Of a stretch of 64,000 nucleotides of DNA, positions 28,433 through 37,789 are shown in pieces; the first letter of the stretch is position 1; every line of letters begins with the position of its first letter. The translations under genes were made by a program, and so were the position numbers. The notes under the pieces were generated by a model, which saw only the letters and a program-made list of their open reading frames with translations, was not told the origin of the DNA and made no database searches. The DNA is from Fulvivirga lutea (GTDB lineage: Bacteria > Bacteroidota > Bacteroidia > Cytophagales > Cyclobacteriaceae), in the NCBI RefSeq assembly GCF_017068455.1, contig NZ_CP070608.1:62001-126000 (forward strand). The letters are read 5' to 3'.

Positions 28433-29350
28433 TTACTTTTTAGTTAAAACAACTGTCCAACTCAATCCATTATTTGCTTCAAACATTGGAATGGATAAAA
28501 TTCCATTTGCCTGATCCCAAGAACCTGGACCCGTTTGCGTAGTGCCACCAAAAGTATTTGTAGGGAACATAACCGGTGCACCGCAAATATCATAGATATC
28601 TGCAGGGTAAGCAGTACCTCCAAAAGGAACATACGCCAACGATGAAATATCCGATATCTCATACCTGAATGGCTCAGGGCCTTTGAACCTAATATTGACG
28701 GTTGGGTTTGACGATCCGATAAATCCCCCATAATTAGACTCAGTAATCTCGCTGGAATACTCACCCACGATATCCTCAACCGGTGAAGCACAACCTACAT
28801 ATAACTGCCAGTTAGACGTAAAACTAGTTGTACCCGCTGAATTCACAATATTGGGCGTTACATTCGAGTTACCACCTATTGTCGCTTCAGGGTATACCCT
28901 ACCGTCAACCATTGTGGTAGTATTGGTGAACGTAAATAAATCACCACCACCGATATCATTCAGGGAAGTTAGCTCTGCTAACCCATTTACAATTTCAGTA
29001 GCAGTAATCTCCAAACCTGTCAAGTTACCACCAGCAGCAGCAATCTCAGCTCCGGTTACGGTCTCCAATACCACTGAACCTGTCGTTACTGTCCCATCTT
29101 GTGATGTGTACGACACTGATATATCTACCTGAGCTATATCATTCGGATTCTCTGAAAAAATCTCGAAAACCGACTTGGCTGAAGATAAATCATCCAGGTT
29201 GATAAACAAGAAGTCCTGGTCTAACACTATTCTTACATTTGGACCCGTACCGAGATCATCAGTAGGAATCCTTTGTGTATCCTCGTCCTCACATGATGCA
29301 AAGAACACCAGCGAGAAAAGTATCAATGAATATTTAAATATATTTTTCAT
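28433..29350 (-). CDS. Lipoprotein of the SusCD locus
   Basis: 305 residues. A signal peptide with lipobox FFASC (Cys20) is followed by Glu-Asp-Glu-Asp, which fits export to the outer-membrane surface. The rest is beta-rich, Gly/Thr/Asn-rich and lacks known motifs. The C-terminal pattern (PGSWDQANGILSIPMF, then SWTVVL) resembles that of the next lipoprotein, so the two may be distant relatives. It lies 17 bp after the SusD-like gene. Role unknown, probably accessory to substrate capture. Confidence 0.8.
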   Translation of the reverse strand: MKNIFKYSLILFSLVFFASCEDEDTQRIPTDDLGTGPNVRIVLDQDFLFINLDDLSSAKSVFEIFSENPNDIAQVDISVSYTSQDGTVTTGSVVLETVTGAEIAAAGGNLTGLEITATEIVNGLAELTSLNDIGGGDLFTFTNTTTMVDGRVYPEATIGGNSNVTPNIVNSAGTTSFTSNWQLYVGCASPVEDIVGEYSSEITESNYGGFIGSSNPTVNIRFKGPEPFRYEISDISSLAYVPFGGTAYPADIYDICGAPVMFPTNTFGGTTQTGPGSWDQANGILSIPMFEANNGLSWTVVLTKK

Positions 29351-29367
29351 TCTTAAAATCTTTTAGA

Positions 29368-31029
29368 TTAATTAACATCCCAAAATACCCTGTCTGTAGC
29401 AATAACTCTTTGGCTTGGCGCTGCTGCGTTGAGTTGTAAGTTATTGATGTCATAAGGTAATGAAACAGGAAATTGTCTTGTCTGAACGGTTACGTTCAAG
29501 TTATCTGTATTACCATCGTGCAATCGAGGGAAGCCCGTTCTACGAATATCGTTGTAGCTGATAGTAGAGTTACCAAATTGGGCCAACCACTTAGAAACCA
29601 TGATCAACTCCAATTGCCCTGCTGGTGAAGCCGCATCATAGTTAGCCATTACAGCGTTCACATATGTTGAGATTGCTGTTGCTGACATGGTAGGTGCTCC
29701 TGCTGAATTAGCTACCGCATTTACCTTGGCAAATGAAGTGTTCAGCGCTGATAAAAATAAATCCCGAGCTGTCTCATTTGTCACACCTACCTGAGCTAAC
29801 TCCGCTCGTATGAAATACACTTCACTCGCATCTAACAATCGCTGAGGAGTGTTACCCGGGCCAGTCACCTGACCTGCATTTAAAGTAGCAGCATTCGAAG
29901 CTGTTCCACCATCTCCATCATCATATCTTCCACCCAGCGGGTATAACCCTGCTAAAGACTGTGAATTACTTTGATCAAAGCCTTCATTAGGGTCTATATT
30001 GAATGAATGAGAAAAAATCGATAAGAATGCTGAACCACTTCTTGAAGGGCAGTAGGCACATGGATTCTCTGCATCTGCATCACCTGAACCTGCTGGAAGC
30101 TGGTTAAAAATGTAGTATGGAATTCGTGGATCCCTTACTCCTGCTCCTGCTGGTAACAACCCGCCATGGGCAAACGTATCTTGCCCTCTCAATGTCTCAA
30201 AAAAGAATGGGTCTATGTAATTACCATTACCTGCTGTCCACTCAAATGAGAATCCTGGATTCCTGTTCTCAGGGTTGAAACTCGTTCCATAGTCTAATTC
30301 AAAATCATCAGCTATCGCCTCTATGACCCCGTCAGTAATCGCTGCTTGAGCATCCGCTGTCACATCTCGCTGAAGCCTTACGTTATTCAACATTCTCAGC
30401 TTAAGACTGTTACCAAACGTTATCCAACTATCTGCGCTACCACTATAGATTAAATCTCCCTTTACTGAACCATCGACTCCAGCCTCTAAATTACTTAACC
30501 CTGTTTCCAGTAAAGTAAACAGATCATTGTATACTGCTAAACCATCATCAAAGGTTGGTGATTCGTTCCCTGCACCCTGACCAATCTCAAAGTAAGGTAC
30601 ATCTCCCCATAAGTCAACAACATGGGACATAATGTAAACTCTCATTAATTGTGCCGCACCAAGAGTAGCAAAGTCCTCCTCTTCTGTCGCTTGCTCTATA
30701 GCAACCTGAAGATCAGTCATCGCTCCTGCATAAATACTCTGCCAGCCTGTCGTCACTGCAAAGTCTGTCCCTTGTAATGAATAATCATTCAAGGTACCTC
30801 TTTGAACCCAGTGCTTCACAATCGTACCCGTATACAACCCTAAACCACCACTACCATTAGCGAAAGTATAGGACATATTCGTCTGCGCTGCCGTCATTAA
30901 CTGACCAGTAGGCACAGACAAAGGGTTATTCGGATCATCATTGATGTCCAAAAAGTTCTCTTCACATCCAGCAAGTACCATTACTGATAATGCTAGTGTA
31001 TATATCTTTAGTTTAAATAAATTTCTCAT
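29368..31029 (-). CDS. SusD/RagB-like outer-membrane lipoprotein (SusD-like_2 type)
   Basis: 553 residues. The lipoprotein signal ends in LAGC (Cys22). An N-terminal FLDINDDPNNP motif (27-37) is characteristic of this SusD subgroup. Helical TPR-like regions follow (MRVYIMSHVVDLWGDVPY; EVYFIRAELAQVG). SusD proteins form a lid over the SusC barrel and bind the ligand. It lies 9 bp after the SusC-like gene, as usual. The substrate cannot be read off: there are no glycoside hydrolase, peptidase or sulfatase genes in the locus. A peptide or other small nutrient is as likely as a glycan. Confidence 0.93.
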   Translation of the reverse strand: MRNLFKLKIYTLALSVMVLAGCEENFLDINDDPNNPLSVPTGQLMTAAQTNMSYTFANGSGGLGLYTGTIVKHWVQRGTLNDYSLQGTDFAVTTGWQSIYAGAMTDLQVAIEQATEEEDFATLGAAQLMRVYIMSHVVDLWGDVPYFEIGQGAGNESPTFDDGLAVYNDLFTLLETGLSNLEAGVDGSVKGDLIYSGSADSWITFGNSLKLRMLNNVRLQRDVTADAQAAITDGVIEAIADDFELDYGTSFNPENRNPGFSFEWTAGNGNYIDPFFFETLRGQDTFAHGGLLPAGAGVRDPRIPYYIFNQLPAGSGDADAENPCAYCPSRSGSAFLSIFSHSFNIDPNEGFDQSNSQSLAGLYPLGGRYDDGDGGTASNAATLNAGQVTGPGNTPQRLLDASEVYFIRAELAQVGVTNETARDLFLSALNTSFAKVNAVANSAGAPTMSATAISTYVNAVMANYDAASPAGQLELIMVSKWLAQFGNSTISYNDIRRTGFPRLHDGNTDNLNVTVQTRQFPVSLPYDINNLQLNAAAPSQRVIATDRVFWDVN

Positions 31030-31038
31030 AACTATTTC

Positions 31039-34000
31039 TTAAAAAGTTAAGTTAACTGTTACACCATATCTTCTTGTCGAAGGCGCTGAAGTAAACTCGT
31101 ATCCTTGCAAGTTGGTGTTTCCAAACTGGCTTACCTCTGGATCAAAATTTGACGCCTCTGGGAAATTAGGGGCATTATACCATAAGTTTCTACCTGATAA
31201 AGTCACCTTAGCCGATCCAAATGGAGTCTTCTCCAATAAAGATTTTGGAAGCGTATAGCCCAATGTCACCTCTCTCAAGCGAACCACGGTCGCATCCCAA
31301 ATAGACCACTCATCCTGAGCATTAATCGCAAATGACTGACCGAAGTAAAGGGTGTTTACTTCCACCATCGTGGTGTTTGGTATCTTGTCACCATTCTCAT
31401 CACGGATAGGTTCATTCGTGTTAGGATCACCATAAACTCCTGGGATGATCTTATTAACTTCCCTGTCCTCAGTGTCCTTTGTTACACCTCTACCCAATAA
31501 AGAAAGGTTCGTTACCGAATACAAATCTCCTCCTTGTCTCCAGTCAAGTACTGCTGACAACGATAGCCCTTTCCAGCTGAATGAGTTCGTTATACCCACA
31601 ATGAAATCAGGGTTCGGGTTGCCTATAATCTCAGGATTCAATGCCGGAATCAACTGCCCATTAGATGGATCAATTAATAAATTACCTTCATCGTCACGTG
31701 AGTTCACACTTCCTCGAATCAAACCATACTCTTCGCCAGGAAGATGTACTGATTGTACAGATCCACCAAAGGTATTGCCTAATACCAATTCACTAGAACC
31801 TGGTCGTAATGACTCAATCACGTTCTTATTATGCGTAAACGTACCTACAAAATCCCATTGGAATCCATTACTCAACTTCAATGGAGTAGCCGTTAACGTA
31901 AGCTCAATACCTTTATTACTCAACTCACCACCATTCGTTAACAACGAAGTAAATCCTGTCTCATCTGGAATGGCTACCTGTACAATCTGATCCGTAGACC
32001 TTCTGTCATACACAGCCACATCAATGCCTAATCGATTGTTGAAGAACTTAGTCTCCAATCCAAACTCTATTTCTGAAGTCTGCTCAGGCTTCAAGTTGGG
32101 ATCTCTTGCAATATTTGATAACGTAGATCCTGAAGTACCATTAAATGGTAATGCAGTAGCTCCTGCCTGGGCCAAACCATTGGCATTCAACAAAAATACC
32201 GGTACAATCTGGTAAGGTGCTGTATCGTTACCCACCTGGGCCCAGCTTGCTCTGATCTTACCAAAAGACAAGACATTCGACTGTAAATCAAACGCATCAG
32301 TGAAGATAAATGAGGTACTCACCGCTGGGTAGAAGAAACTTCTGTTATCCTCAGGTAAGGTAGAAGACCAGTCATTTCTTGCCGTTAAGTTCAAGAACAA
32401 AAAGTCTCGGTAACCAAAATTCATATCAGTATAAGCTCCTACCAGTCTTCGCTGAGAAAATCCTCCGCCACCTGGGATTACCGAGTTGGTATTGTCAATA
32501 TCGTTAATGAAGAAATCTACGTAACCAACTCCTATGTAACGCTGGGATTCTGCTGTTCTTTGATTGATATTGTGTCCTAATATACCTCTGAAGCTAATAT
32601 CTTCAGTGATATCCTTAGTCACTGTCACAATAAAGTTCGACTCTATCTCCTGGAATCGATCATACACATTGATGATCTGACCCGATCCACCAGCTCCTCT
32701 TGATCCTGATCGGAAGTAATCTACGGTACTTTGATTGTAGCCATTCACTCCTAATCGGTAAGTAAGGTTTAACCAATCCAATACATCATAGCTCAAGTTG
32801 AAGGAAGCTACGTAACGATCTGTTTCTGACTCAATACCTGCATTCTCAACAGACCATAAAGGGTTATCTGCAGTAGCAGGACCAACCATAAATGCAGAAG
32901 CATTTGTTAATGGGTTCTGGAAAGGCTGGCCATGTAAATCCCAGTTACGTCCTAAATACAACGTTCTGGCAAAAGCAGATGCATTACCAATCGCATTGTT
33001 GGCTCCTCCCTGGAACGACTCTTGAACGGAAGAAGTATATTGTAAATTACCACCTACGTTAAGTCCGTTGTCCAACTGAGTCTGACCTCCTAAACTAACG
33101 TTTGTACGATTAAACTGAGTGTTGGGCACTATACCCTCCTGCTTCGCTCTCGATACAACTAATGTACTTTGAGCTTTCTCATTACCTCCCGATACTCTTA
33201 ATGAGTTCTCAAGAAATGTTCCTGTCTGAAAGAAATCTTTCACGTTATCGGGATAAGCTCTGTATGGTACTGTTGTACCCCATAATTCCTCAAAGCCTAT
33301 CACTCCATCATACCAGTGTGGAATCTCAGTAGTAGTCGCATAAGGCTTCGCTCCAACAAATGGTGCTCCCCATGATCCATTCACTTGCTGATAGTTGAAG
33401 TTCGTTCCCGTTCCATACGAATTTTGGTAATCAGGAAGGTTTGCAACCTCTTCCATGGCAAAGTTACCTGTGTAAGAAATCTCTAGTCCTTTTTTACTAG
33501 CACCTGAAGATCCTGTCTTAGTAGTAATTACGATTACTCCATTCGCAGCTCTGGTACCATATAAGGCAGCTGCCGCTGCTCCCTTTAGAACGTTTACTGA
33601 CTCAATGTTATTAGGATCTAAATCCTGGAAACGGCTACCAAAAGCTCCACCTCCTGTTAACTGGTCACTATTGAACCCCGGACCTGATCCATTAGAGTTA
33701 TTATTGTAAGGAATACCATCCACTACGAATAAAGGCTGGTTATTACCTAATAAAGAGGAGTTACCTCTAATAGTAATACGTGTAGCACTACCTGGTGCAC
33801 TACTAGATCCTCCAATATTAACACCGGCTACTTTTCCTTGCATCGCTCTCAAAGCATCTGGTTCTGATACACCTGATACTTTATCGCCTCCTACTCTTTC
33901 TACACCGTAACCTAGTGCTTTTGCTTCTCTTTGGATACCTACCGCTGTTACTACAACTTCTGAAAGCTGCTGAACATCCGGTGACATCTGAATATCAATT

Positions 34001-34275
34001 ACAGATCGCGAACCGATAGCTACTTCTTCAGTCGCCAATCCAATAAATGAAAATACTAACGTACCACCATCAGAAGGTACACTTAACTTGAAGTTACCAT
34101 CAATGTCGGTAACAGTACCTGTGGTTGTACCTTTTAGTACAACGTTAACACCGGGTAGAGATGAACCATCCTCGATAGAGGTGACTTTTCCCGACACAGT
34201 GCGCTCTTGAGCCCACGAATCGCTGAACGCGAATGCGAACATCAACATAAATGCAAAAAGTAAAAACTTCTTCAT
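31039..34275 (-). CDS. SusC/RagA-family TonB-dependent outer-membrane transporter
   Basis: 1078 residues. A signal peptide (about 1-22) is followed by a carboxypeptidase-regulatory-like domain (about 25-105, VSGKVTSIEDGSSLPGVNVV), a TonB-box-like LSEVVVTA and a plug domain with SEPDALRAMQGKVAGVNIGG and LFVVDGIPYNN. A 22-strand barrel ends in YGVTVNLTF with the terminal Phe. It imports the locus substrate with TonB energy together with the SusD protein. A 137-bp gap and a regulator gene precede it on the same strand. Confidence 0.95.
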   Translation of the reverse strand: MKKFLLFAFMLMFAFAFSDSWAQERTVSGKVTSIEDGSSLPGVNVVLKGTTTGTVTDIDGNFKLSVPSDGGTLVFSFIGLATEEVAIGSRSVIDIQMSPDVQQLSEVVVTAVGIQREAKALGYGVERVGGDKVSGVSEPDALRAMQGKVAGVNIGGSSSAPGSATRITIRGNSSLLGNNQPLFVVDGIPYNNNSNGSGPGFNSDQLTGGGAFGSRFQDLDPNNIESVNVLKGAAAAALYGTRAANGVIVITTKTGSSGASKKGLEISYTGNFAMEEVANLPDYQNSYGTGTNFNYQQVNGSWGAPFVGAKPYATTTEIPHWYDGVIGFEELWGTTVPYRAYPDNVKDFFQTGTFLENSLRVSGGNEKAQSTLVVSRAKQEGIVPNTQFNRTNVSLGGQTQLDNGLNVGGNLQYTSSVQESFQGGANNAIGNASAFARTLYLGRNWDLHGQPFQNPLTNASAFMVGPATADNPLWSVENAGIESETDRYVASFNLSYDVLDWLNLTYRLGVNGYNQSTVDYFRSGSRGAGGSGQIINVYDRFQEIESNFIVTVTKDITEDISFRGILGHNINQRTAESQRYIGVGYVDFFINDIDNTNSVIPGGGGFSQRRLVGAYTDMNFGYRDFLFLNLTARNDWSSTLPEDNRSFFYPAVSTSFIFTDAFDLQSNVLSFGKIRASWAQVGNDTAPYQIVPVFLLNANGLAQAGATALPFNGTSGSTLSNIARDPNLKPEQTSEIEFGLETKFFNNRLGIDVAVYDRRSTDQIVQVAIPDETGFTSLLTNGGELSNKGIELTLTATPLKLSNGFQWDFVGTFTHNKNVIESLRPGSSELVLGNTFGGSVQSVHLPGEEYGLIRGSVNSRDDEGNLLIDPSNGQLIPALNPEIIGNPNPDFIVGITNSFSWKGLSLSAVLDWRQGGDLYSVTNLSLLGRGVTKDTEDREVNKIIPGVYGDPNTNEPIRDENGDKIPNTTMVEVNTLYFGQSFAINAQDEWSIWDATVVRLREVTLGYTLPKSLLEKTPFGSAKVTLSGRNLWYNAPNFPEASNFDPEVSQFGNTNLQGYEFTSAPSTRRYGVTVNLTF

Positions 34276-34412
34276 ACTGTAATGTTTAGGTTAATAAATG
34301 AACACAATGGCGGGCATACCCACCATCTGACTAAATTCACAGTAATGAGAGGAAAATTTTTAATGCATTATTGTGGATATTGTATATTAAAAAAGGGGGA
34401 GGTGTGAATCTA

Positions 34413-35036
34413 TTAGCCTAATAGGGCTATTGCTTCAGCTTTATTCTTCACATCAAGCTTTTCGTATATATTATACATATGAGCTCGAACAGTATTTTGT
34501 TTAATATCGAGTGATTTTGCTATTTCAGCAGAATTTTTACCTTTTTTCAATTGATTCAAAACTTCAATTTCCTTCTTTGTTAAATTTTTTGGTATTTGAT
34601 TATAAAAGCTGGAAACTAAAACTCTACTAGCTATTGGTGAAAGTGCTGGTTTGCCCTCTTGAAGTTTAACAATGCCTTTAATTAGCTGCTTATAATCAAA
34701 TTTTACATTGATTAAAAATCCTCCTGAATCATGTTCAATGAAATTCAAGATAGTTTCTTCAGTTGGTGAATCAGAATAAGGTAGAAATTGAATAAAAGGT
34801 AATTTTACTTTAATTGACTTAATCAATTTGTAAGAGTCAGAATTCTCATCCACATTTACAAGCACTAGATGAGGCTGCGTTTCCAAAAAAACCTTTTCTT
34901 TAGGAAATTCTTTATGTAAATCTATCACACGCAGGCTTAAGTTATCCTCAATAAGCATTTTAACCGCCTGAGACCAACGAATATCTTTATCGACAATACA
35001 AACTTTAATAGTATTATCTAACTTAAATTTCTCCAT
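34413..35036 (-). CDS. LuxR-type regulator with degenerate receiver
   Basis: 207 residues. The N-terminal half has a receiver fold but Asn61 (HLVLVNVDEN) stands where the phosphoacceptor Asp should be. The conserved Lys is replaced (GFLINVKF, Asn110), and only one Asp (Asp16) remains of the usual pair. The C-terminal LuxR HTH is intact (about 143-205, LTKKEIEVLNQLKKGKNSAE). It is therefore a pseudo-receiver regulator that probably does not respond to classical phosphorylation. It lies directly upstream of the SusC gene, on the same strand, so it may control that locus. Confidence 0.85.
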   Translation of the reverse strand: MEKFKLDNTIKVCIVDKDIRWSQAVKMLIEDNLSLRVIDLHKEFPKEKVFLETQPHLVLVNVDENSDSYKLIKSIKVKLPFIQFLPYSDSPTEETILNFIEHDSGGFLINVKFDYKQLIKGIVKLQEGKPALSPIASRVLVSSFYNQIPKNLTKKEIEVLNQLKKGKNSAEIAKSLDIKQNTVRAHMYNIYEKLDVKNKAEAIALLG

Positions 35037-35452
35037 TTGTAGTTTGATATTTTAGCTTAATTCAAATTGTTATTTCAACTATCTTCCCAAAACGCAATAA
35101 TGTGCTGTTATTGATTTTTGAAAGATTAAGTAACAAAATGAATACCTTCATGTGAAGGTACTGGAAATGAATATCGCAATTATCCCCCTAATAAAGTGAA
35201 AAATTCAATGTTTGAATCCCCCAATTTTATACTCATATTTAGGAGGTCGTATATATCGAAAATTATTAATTAACTACAATTATTGCGAACAATACTATTG
35301 AAACTAGAATTAGAAATACACTTGTGAGACGGCTAGAATAGGACTTAATTTCACAACATCGTGCTACAAAAATTGGATTTCGAACGAAAGATTTTTATAG
35401 CTAAGATTTTAATTATAAATCCTCGAAAAGTATGCCTTAAACATTATAGAGC
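35037..35452. other. Intergenic region without recognised gene
   Basis: About 415 bp, AT-rich, between a minus gene start (35036) and the end of another minus gene (35453). I see no coding frame with recognisable protein on either strand. It holds a perfect 8-bp inverted repeat TACCTTCA-TG-TGAAGGTA (35143-35160) that could be an operator. Promoter elements for the regulator at 34413 should lie here but I cannot place them. Confidence 0.5.
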
Positions 35453-36277
35453 CTACTTAAAACTGGCTGGCTCAATTAGCTTTAAGTTAAAGATCATGAC
35501 GGCTAGCTTGGGTTCTCCATTGAACGTAGGAGCTAACCAATTTTTCTTTGTCTTATAAATAACCCTCATTATAGCTTTATTTAATTTCTCATTAGTTCCT
35601 TCTAAAATTTTGAACTCAATCAATTCATTATTTTTATTAATAACAAAGCTAAATTTCGCTTCATTCTTTTTCTTTTTATTTGGTAAGAGCCCAAGGTTGT
35701 TTTGAAAAAATCTCTCTAAAGTAAATTCCCCTCCATCAAACCTGGGAGTAGGTAAATAATATTTAGCATCATTTGGATAGGCAATTTTATATGACGAAAA
35801 TGTCATAAACCCGTTAGAAGATGCTGGACTTATTATCAGTGTATCATTTTGGATTACTATTGGTTCAGTCAACTCATCTTTGGAGCTAAGGTAATCCTGA
35901 TTGTAATAAAAATACTTTAGAGGTTGAGCATGTATACCATTTGGTTTAAAATCCTCTTGAAGAATTAAGAGTGAATCAGACAAATACGAAACAACTAATC
36001 TTTGGGTATTATAAATTAACCTAGACTCATCCAATACGTAATCTAATTCTACACCTATATCAAAAGGAGTATTCGAAATCCTTAGTCTGCCTTTACTAGT
36101 AAATTCAAAAGAATTATAAATTCTATTTAGAGGATCATTTTTATCTAATAAATAATTACTATTTACAAATTCCGTCTTTGTCCGAATCCAAAGTCCTTCT
36201 AAATCATCTTTTTTAACCTGACCACTACATATAATCGAATTGCAACACAATAACAGGAATAAAAAAGCCTTTGTCAT
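35453..36277 (-). CDS. Exported protein with TonB C-terminal-like domain
   Basis: 274 residues. A signal peptide (about 1-19, ending ICSGQ) is followed by a lipocalin-like N-terminal half (about 25-115). The C-terminal part (about 180-270) begins RFDGGEFTLERFFQNNL and continues FSFVINKNNELIEFKILEG and NWLAPTFNGEPKLAV. That is the pattern of TonB C-terminal domains in Bacteroidota (PGG…, V.F.V…G…, W.P…G). It lacks the N-terminal membrane anchor and Pro-rich linker of true TonB, so it is a secreted protein with a TonB-C-like module. Function unknown. Confidence 0.7.
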   Translation of the reverse strand: MTKAFLFLLLCCNSIICSGQVKKDDLEGLWIRTKTEFVNSNYLLDKNDPLNRIYNSFEFTSKGRLRISNTPFDIGVELDYVLDESRLIYNTQRLVVSYLSDSLLILQEDFKPNGIHAQPLKYFYYNQDYLSSKDELTEPIVIQNDTLIISPASSNGFMTFSSYKIAYPNDAKYYLPTPRFDGGEFTLERFFQNNLGLLPNKKKKNEAKFSFVINKNNELIEFKILEGTNEKLNKAIMRVIYKTKKNWLAPTFNGEPKLAVMIFNLKLIEPASFK

Positions 36278-36303
36278 TTTATAATTTTAATTAGTTAAAA
36301 ATA

Positions 36304-36335
36304 AAAAAGGTAGTTACTTAGTAACTACCTTTTTC
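36304..36335 (-). terminator. Intrinsic terminator after tRNA-Asn
   Basis: GGTAGTTAC and GTAACTACC form a 9-bp stem with a very short loop, flanked by A and T runs on both sides. It lies just downstream of the tRNA in its direction of transcription. Confidence 0.85.
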
Positions 36336-36342
36336 AATTTTG

Positions 36343-36416
36343 CTCCCCCTCTTGGGCTCGAACCAAGGACCTACTGATTAACAGTCAGCCGCTCTAACCA
36401 ACTGAGCTAAGGGGGA
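36343..36416 (-). tRNA. tRNA-Asn (GTT)
   Basis: A 74-nt cloverleaf on the minus strand. The acceptor arm is TCCCCCT/AGGGGGA, D arm GCTC…GAGC, anticodon loop CTGTTAA with GTT at plus 36380-36382, and T arm CTTGG-TTCGAGC-CCAAG. The discriminator is G. The 3' CCA is not encoded. Confidence 0.95.
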
Positions 36417-36485
36417 TTGTTTTCCCAAATGGTCTGCAATATTAGAAGTTCAATTTCTTTTTTGCAATACCTTTTTTTAAAAAAT

Positions 36486-37733
36486 TTAAAGCCCCACAAT
36501 TAAGACATAAAAATAGATAAGCGTAAATACTGAAAGAAAGACAATTCCGGCCCTAGCCAGGTTTTTTAGCCACAAAGGTGGCTGTAAATCTTTATTCACT
36601 TCACTCGAAAAAATAACCTTATAATTGAGTATGGCTGCAAGCGGGGCAATAACAAACGAAATAGTGGTTGCTAAATCCACTAGGCTTTTTAAATTATTTA
36701 AATATTGGCTTAATACAAGGTAAGCTCCTAGCGCAACAACTACTACCCAAAAAGTATAATTCCATTTTTTTTCCTGCCCGGTTATTATCACAAATACTTT
36801 ATTCATGGCTCTACCGTAGCCATCTAATACGGTTATCGATGTGCTGAACATGGTACTGAAGGCAGCTACAGCAATAATCAAATAGCTCCATTCTCCAATA
36901 GATGTTGTGTATAGGCTTATTAGCTGACTGGCAAAACCTGTTGAGTTGTTAGACAATTCAATTCCTGTACCATACATCACCAATGCGCCAAGAGATAAAA
37001 ATACGACAGCCAGAACACCTGTAATTGCATACCCGATGTTAAAATCGAGCAGTGTTTCTTTTAGGGTGGGTATATATTTGGTTTGTTTTACTCGCTCCTC
37101 TGCCCAAAGGCCTGTCCAGGCAGACATATCCACAGCAGTAGGCATCCACCCCATCAATGCTATTAAAAATGTTATACCCACCACCGACATTACCTCATTG
37201 GGTATAAATCCTTCAACCGGAGGTTTTACGCCTTTATTGAATGCAACAAATGCAGCTACAAGAGTGCTAATAAGTAAAACAGTACTCACTACTTTCAGTA
37301 GACCATCAAGTGCACTGTATTTACCACCAGCAAGAATAATCACACACACCAATAGTATTAAGGCTGCCAACGCATCAGCACCAATCTCCACTTGAAGGAT
37401 AGTACTCATTAGGCCTGCCGCGACAAAGGCAATTGCCGCGGTGACTATAAACATGGTTAGAACATTCACTATTCCATATAACCACAATATCCATCTACCC
37501 AAATTATCATAACCATATAAAATACTCTTACCCGTTGCACTAGTGTATCTTGAAGAAAACTCGAAAAATGGGTACTTAAAGATAACGGCCGCAAGAACTG
37601 CAGGTAATAAAACAAACCCATAATCTGCTCCTGCCCGGGTTGATTGAACTAAATGAGAAACTCCAATACACATTCCAGCAAATACAATCCCCGGCCCTAA
37701 TGTCTTTAATAAGTTTTTAACTGATTCTGTCAT
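36486..37733 (-). CDS. Divergent NRAMP-family membrane transporter
   Basis: 415 residues, about 11 membrane helices. It begins with the NRAMP-like KTLGPGIVFAGM (10-21). The metal-binding DPGN of helix 1 is replaced by GVSH (24-27), and the helix-6 MPH motif reads MPT (197-199), with an Asp at 202. Canonical NRAMPs use those residues to bind Mn2+/Fe2+, so this protein either transports another substrate or binds metal differently. NRAMP-related Mg2+ carriers (NRMT) also depart from the DPGN/MPH pattern. It is a single gene, divergent from hsp20 across about 185 bp. Confidence 0.75.
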   Translation of the reverse strand: MTESVKNLLKTLGPGIVFAGMCIGVSHLVQSTRAGADYGFVLLPAVLAAVIFKYPFFEFSSRYTSATGKSILYGYDNLGRWILWLYGIVNVLTMFIVTAAIAFVAAGLMSTILQVEIGADALAALILLVCVIILAGGKYSALDGLLKVVSTVLLISTLVAAFVAFNKGVKPPVEGFIPNEVMSVVGITFLIALMGWMPTAVDMSAWTGLWAEERVKQTKYIPTLKETLLDFNIGYAITGVLAVVFLSLGALVMYGTGIELSNNSTGFASQLISLYTTSIGEWSYLIIAVAAFSTMFSTSITVLDGYGRAMNKVFVIITGQEKKWNYTFWVVVVALGAYLVLSQYLNNLKSLVDLATTISFVIAPLAAILNYKVIFSSEVNKDLQPPLWLKNLARAGIVFLSVFTLIYFYVLIVGL

Positions 37734-37789
37734 AAAGCGATTTCAATAATCTGACGAATATACATTTACTCAATTAATAATTAAAATAT

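Noticed and set aside
31445-31990. 181-codon plus-strand open frame inside the SusC gene
   Set aside because: It is a shadow of the SusC coding frame; the translated sequence has no family features while the minus frame is a complete transporter.
35361-35558. 65-codon plus frame partly in the 415-bp gap
   Set aside because: Overlaps the C-terminal end of the TonB-C-like gene in antisense, has Lys/Ile-rich random composition and no recognisable motif.
36946-37395. 149-codon plus frame opposite the NRAMP gene
   Set aside because: Shadow of a membrane-protein gene, with no own features.
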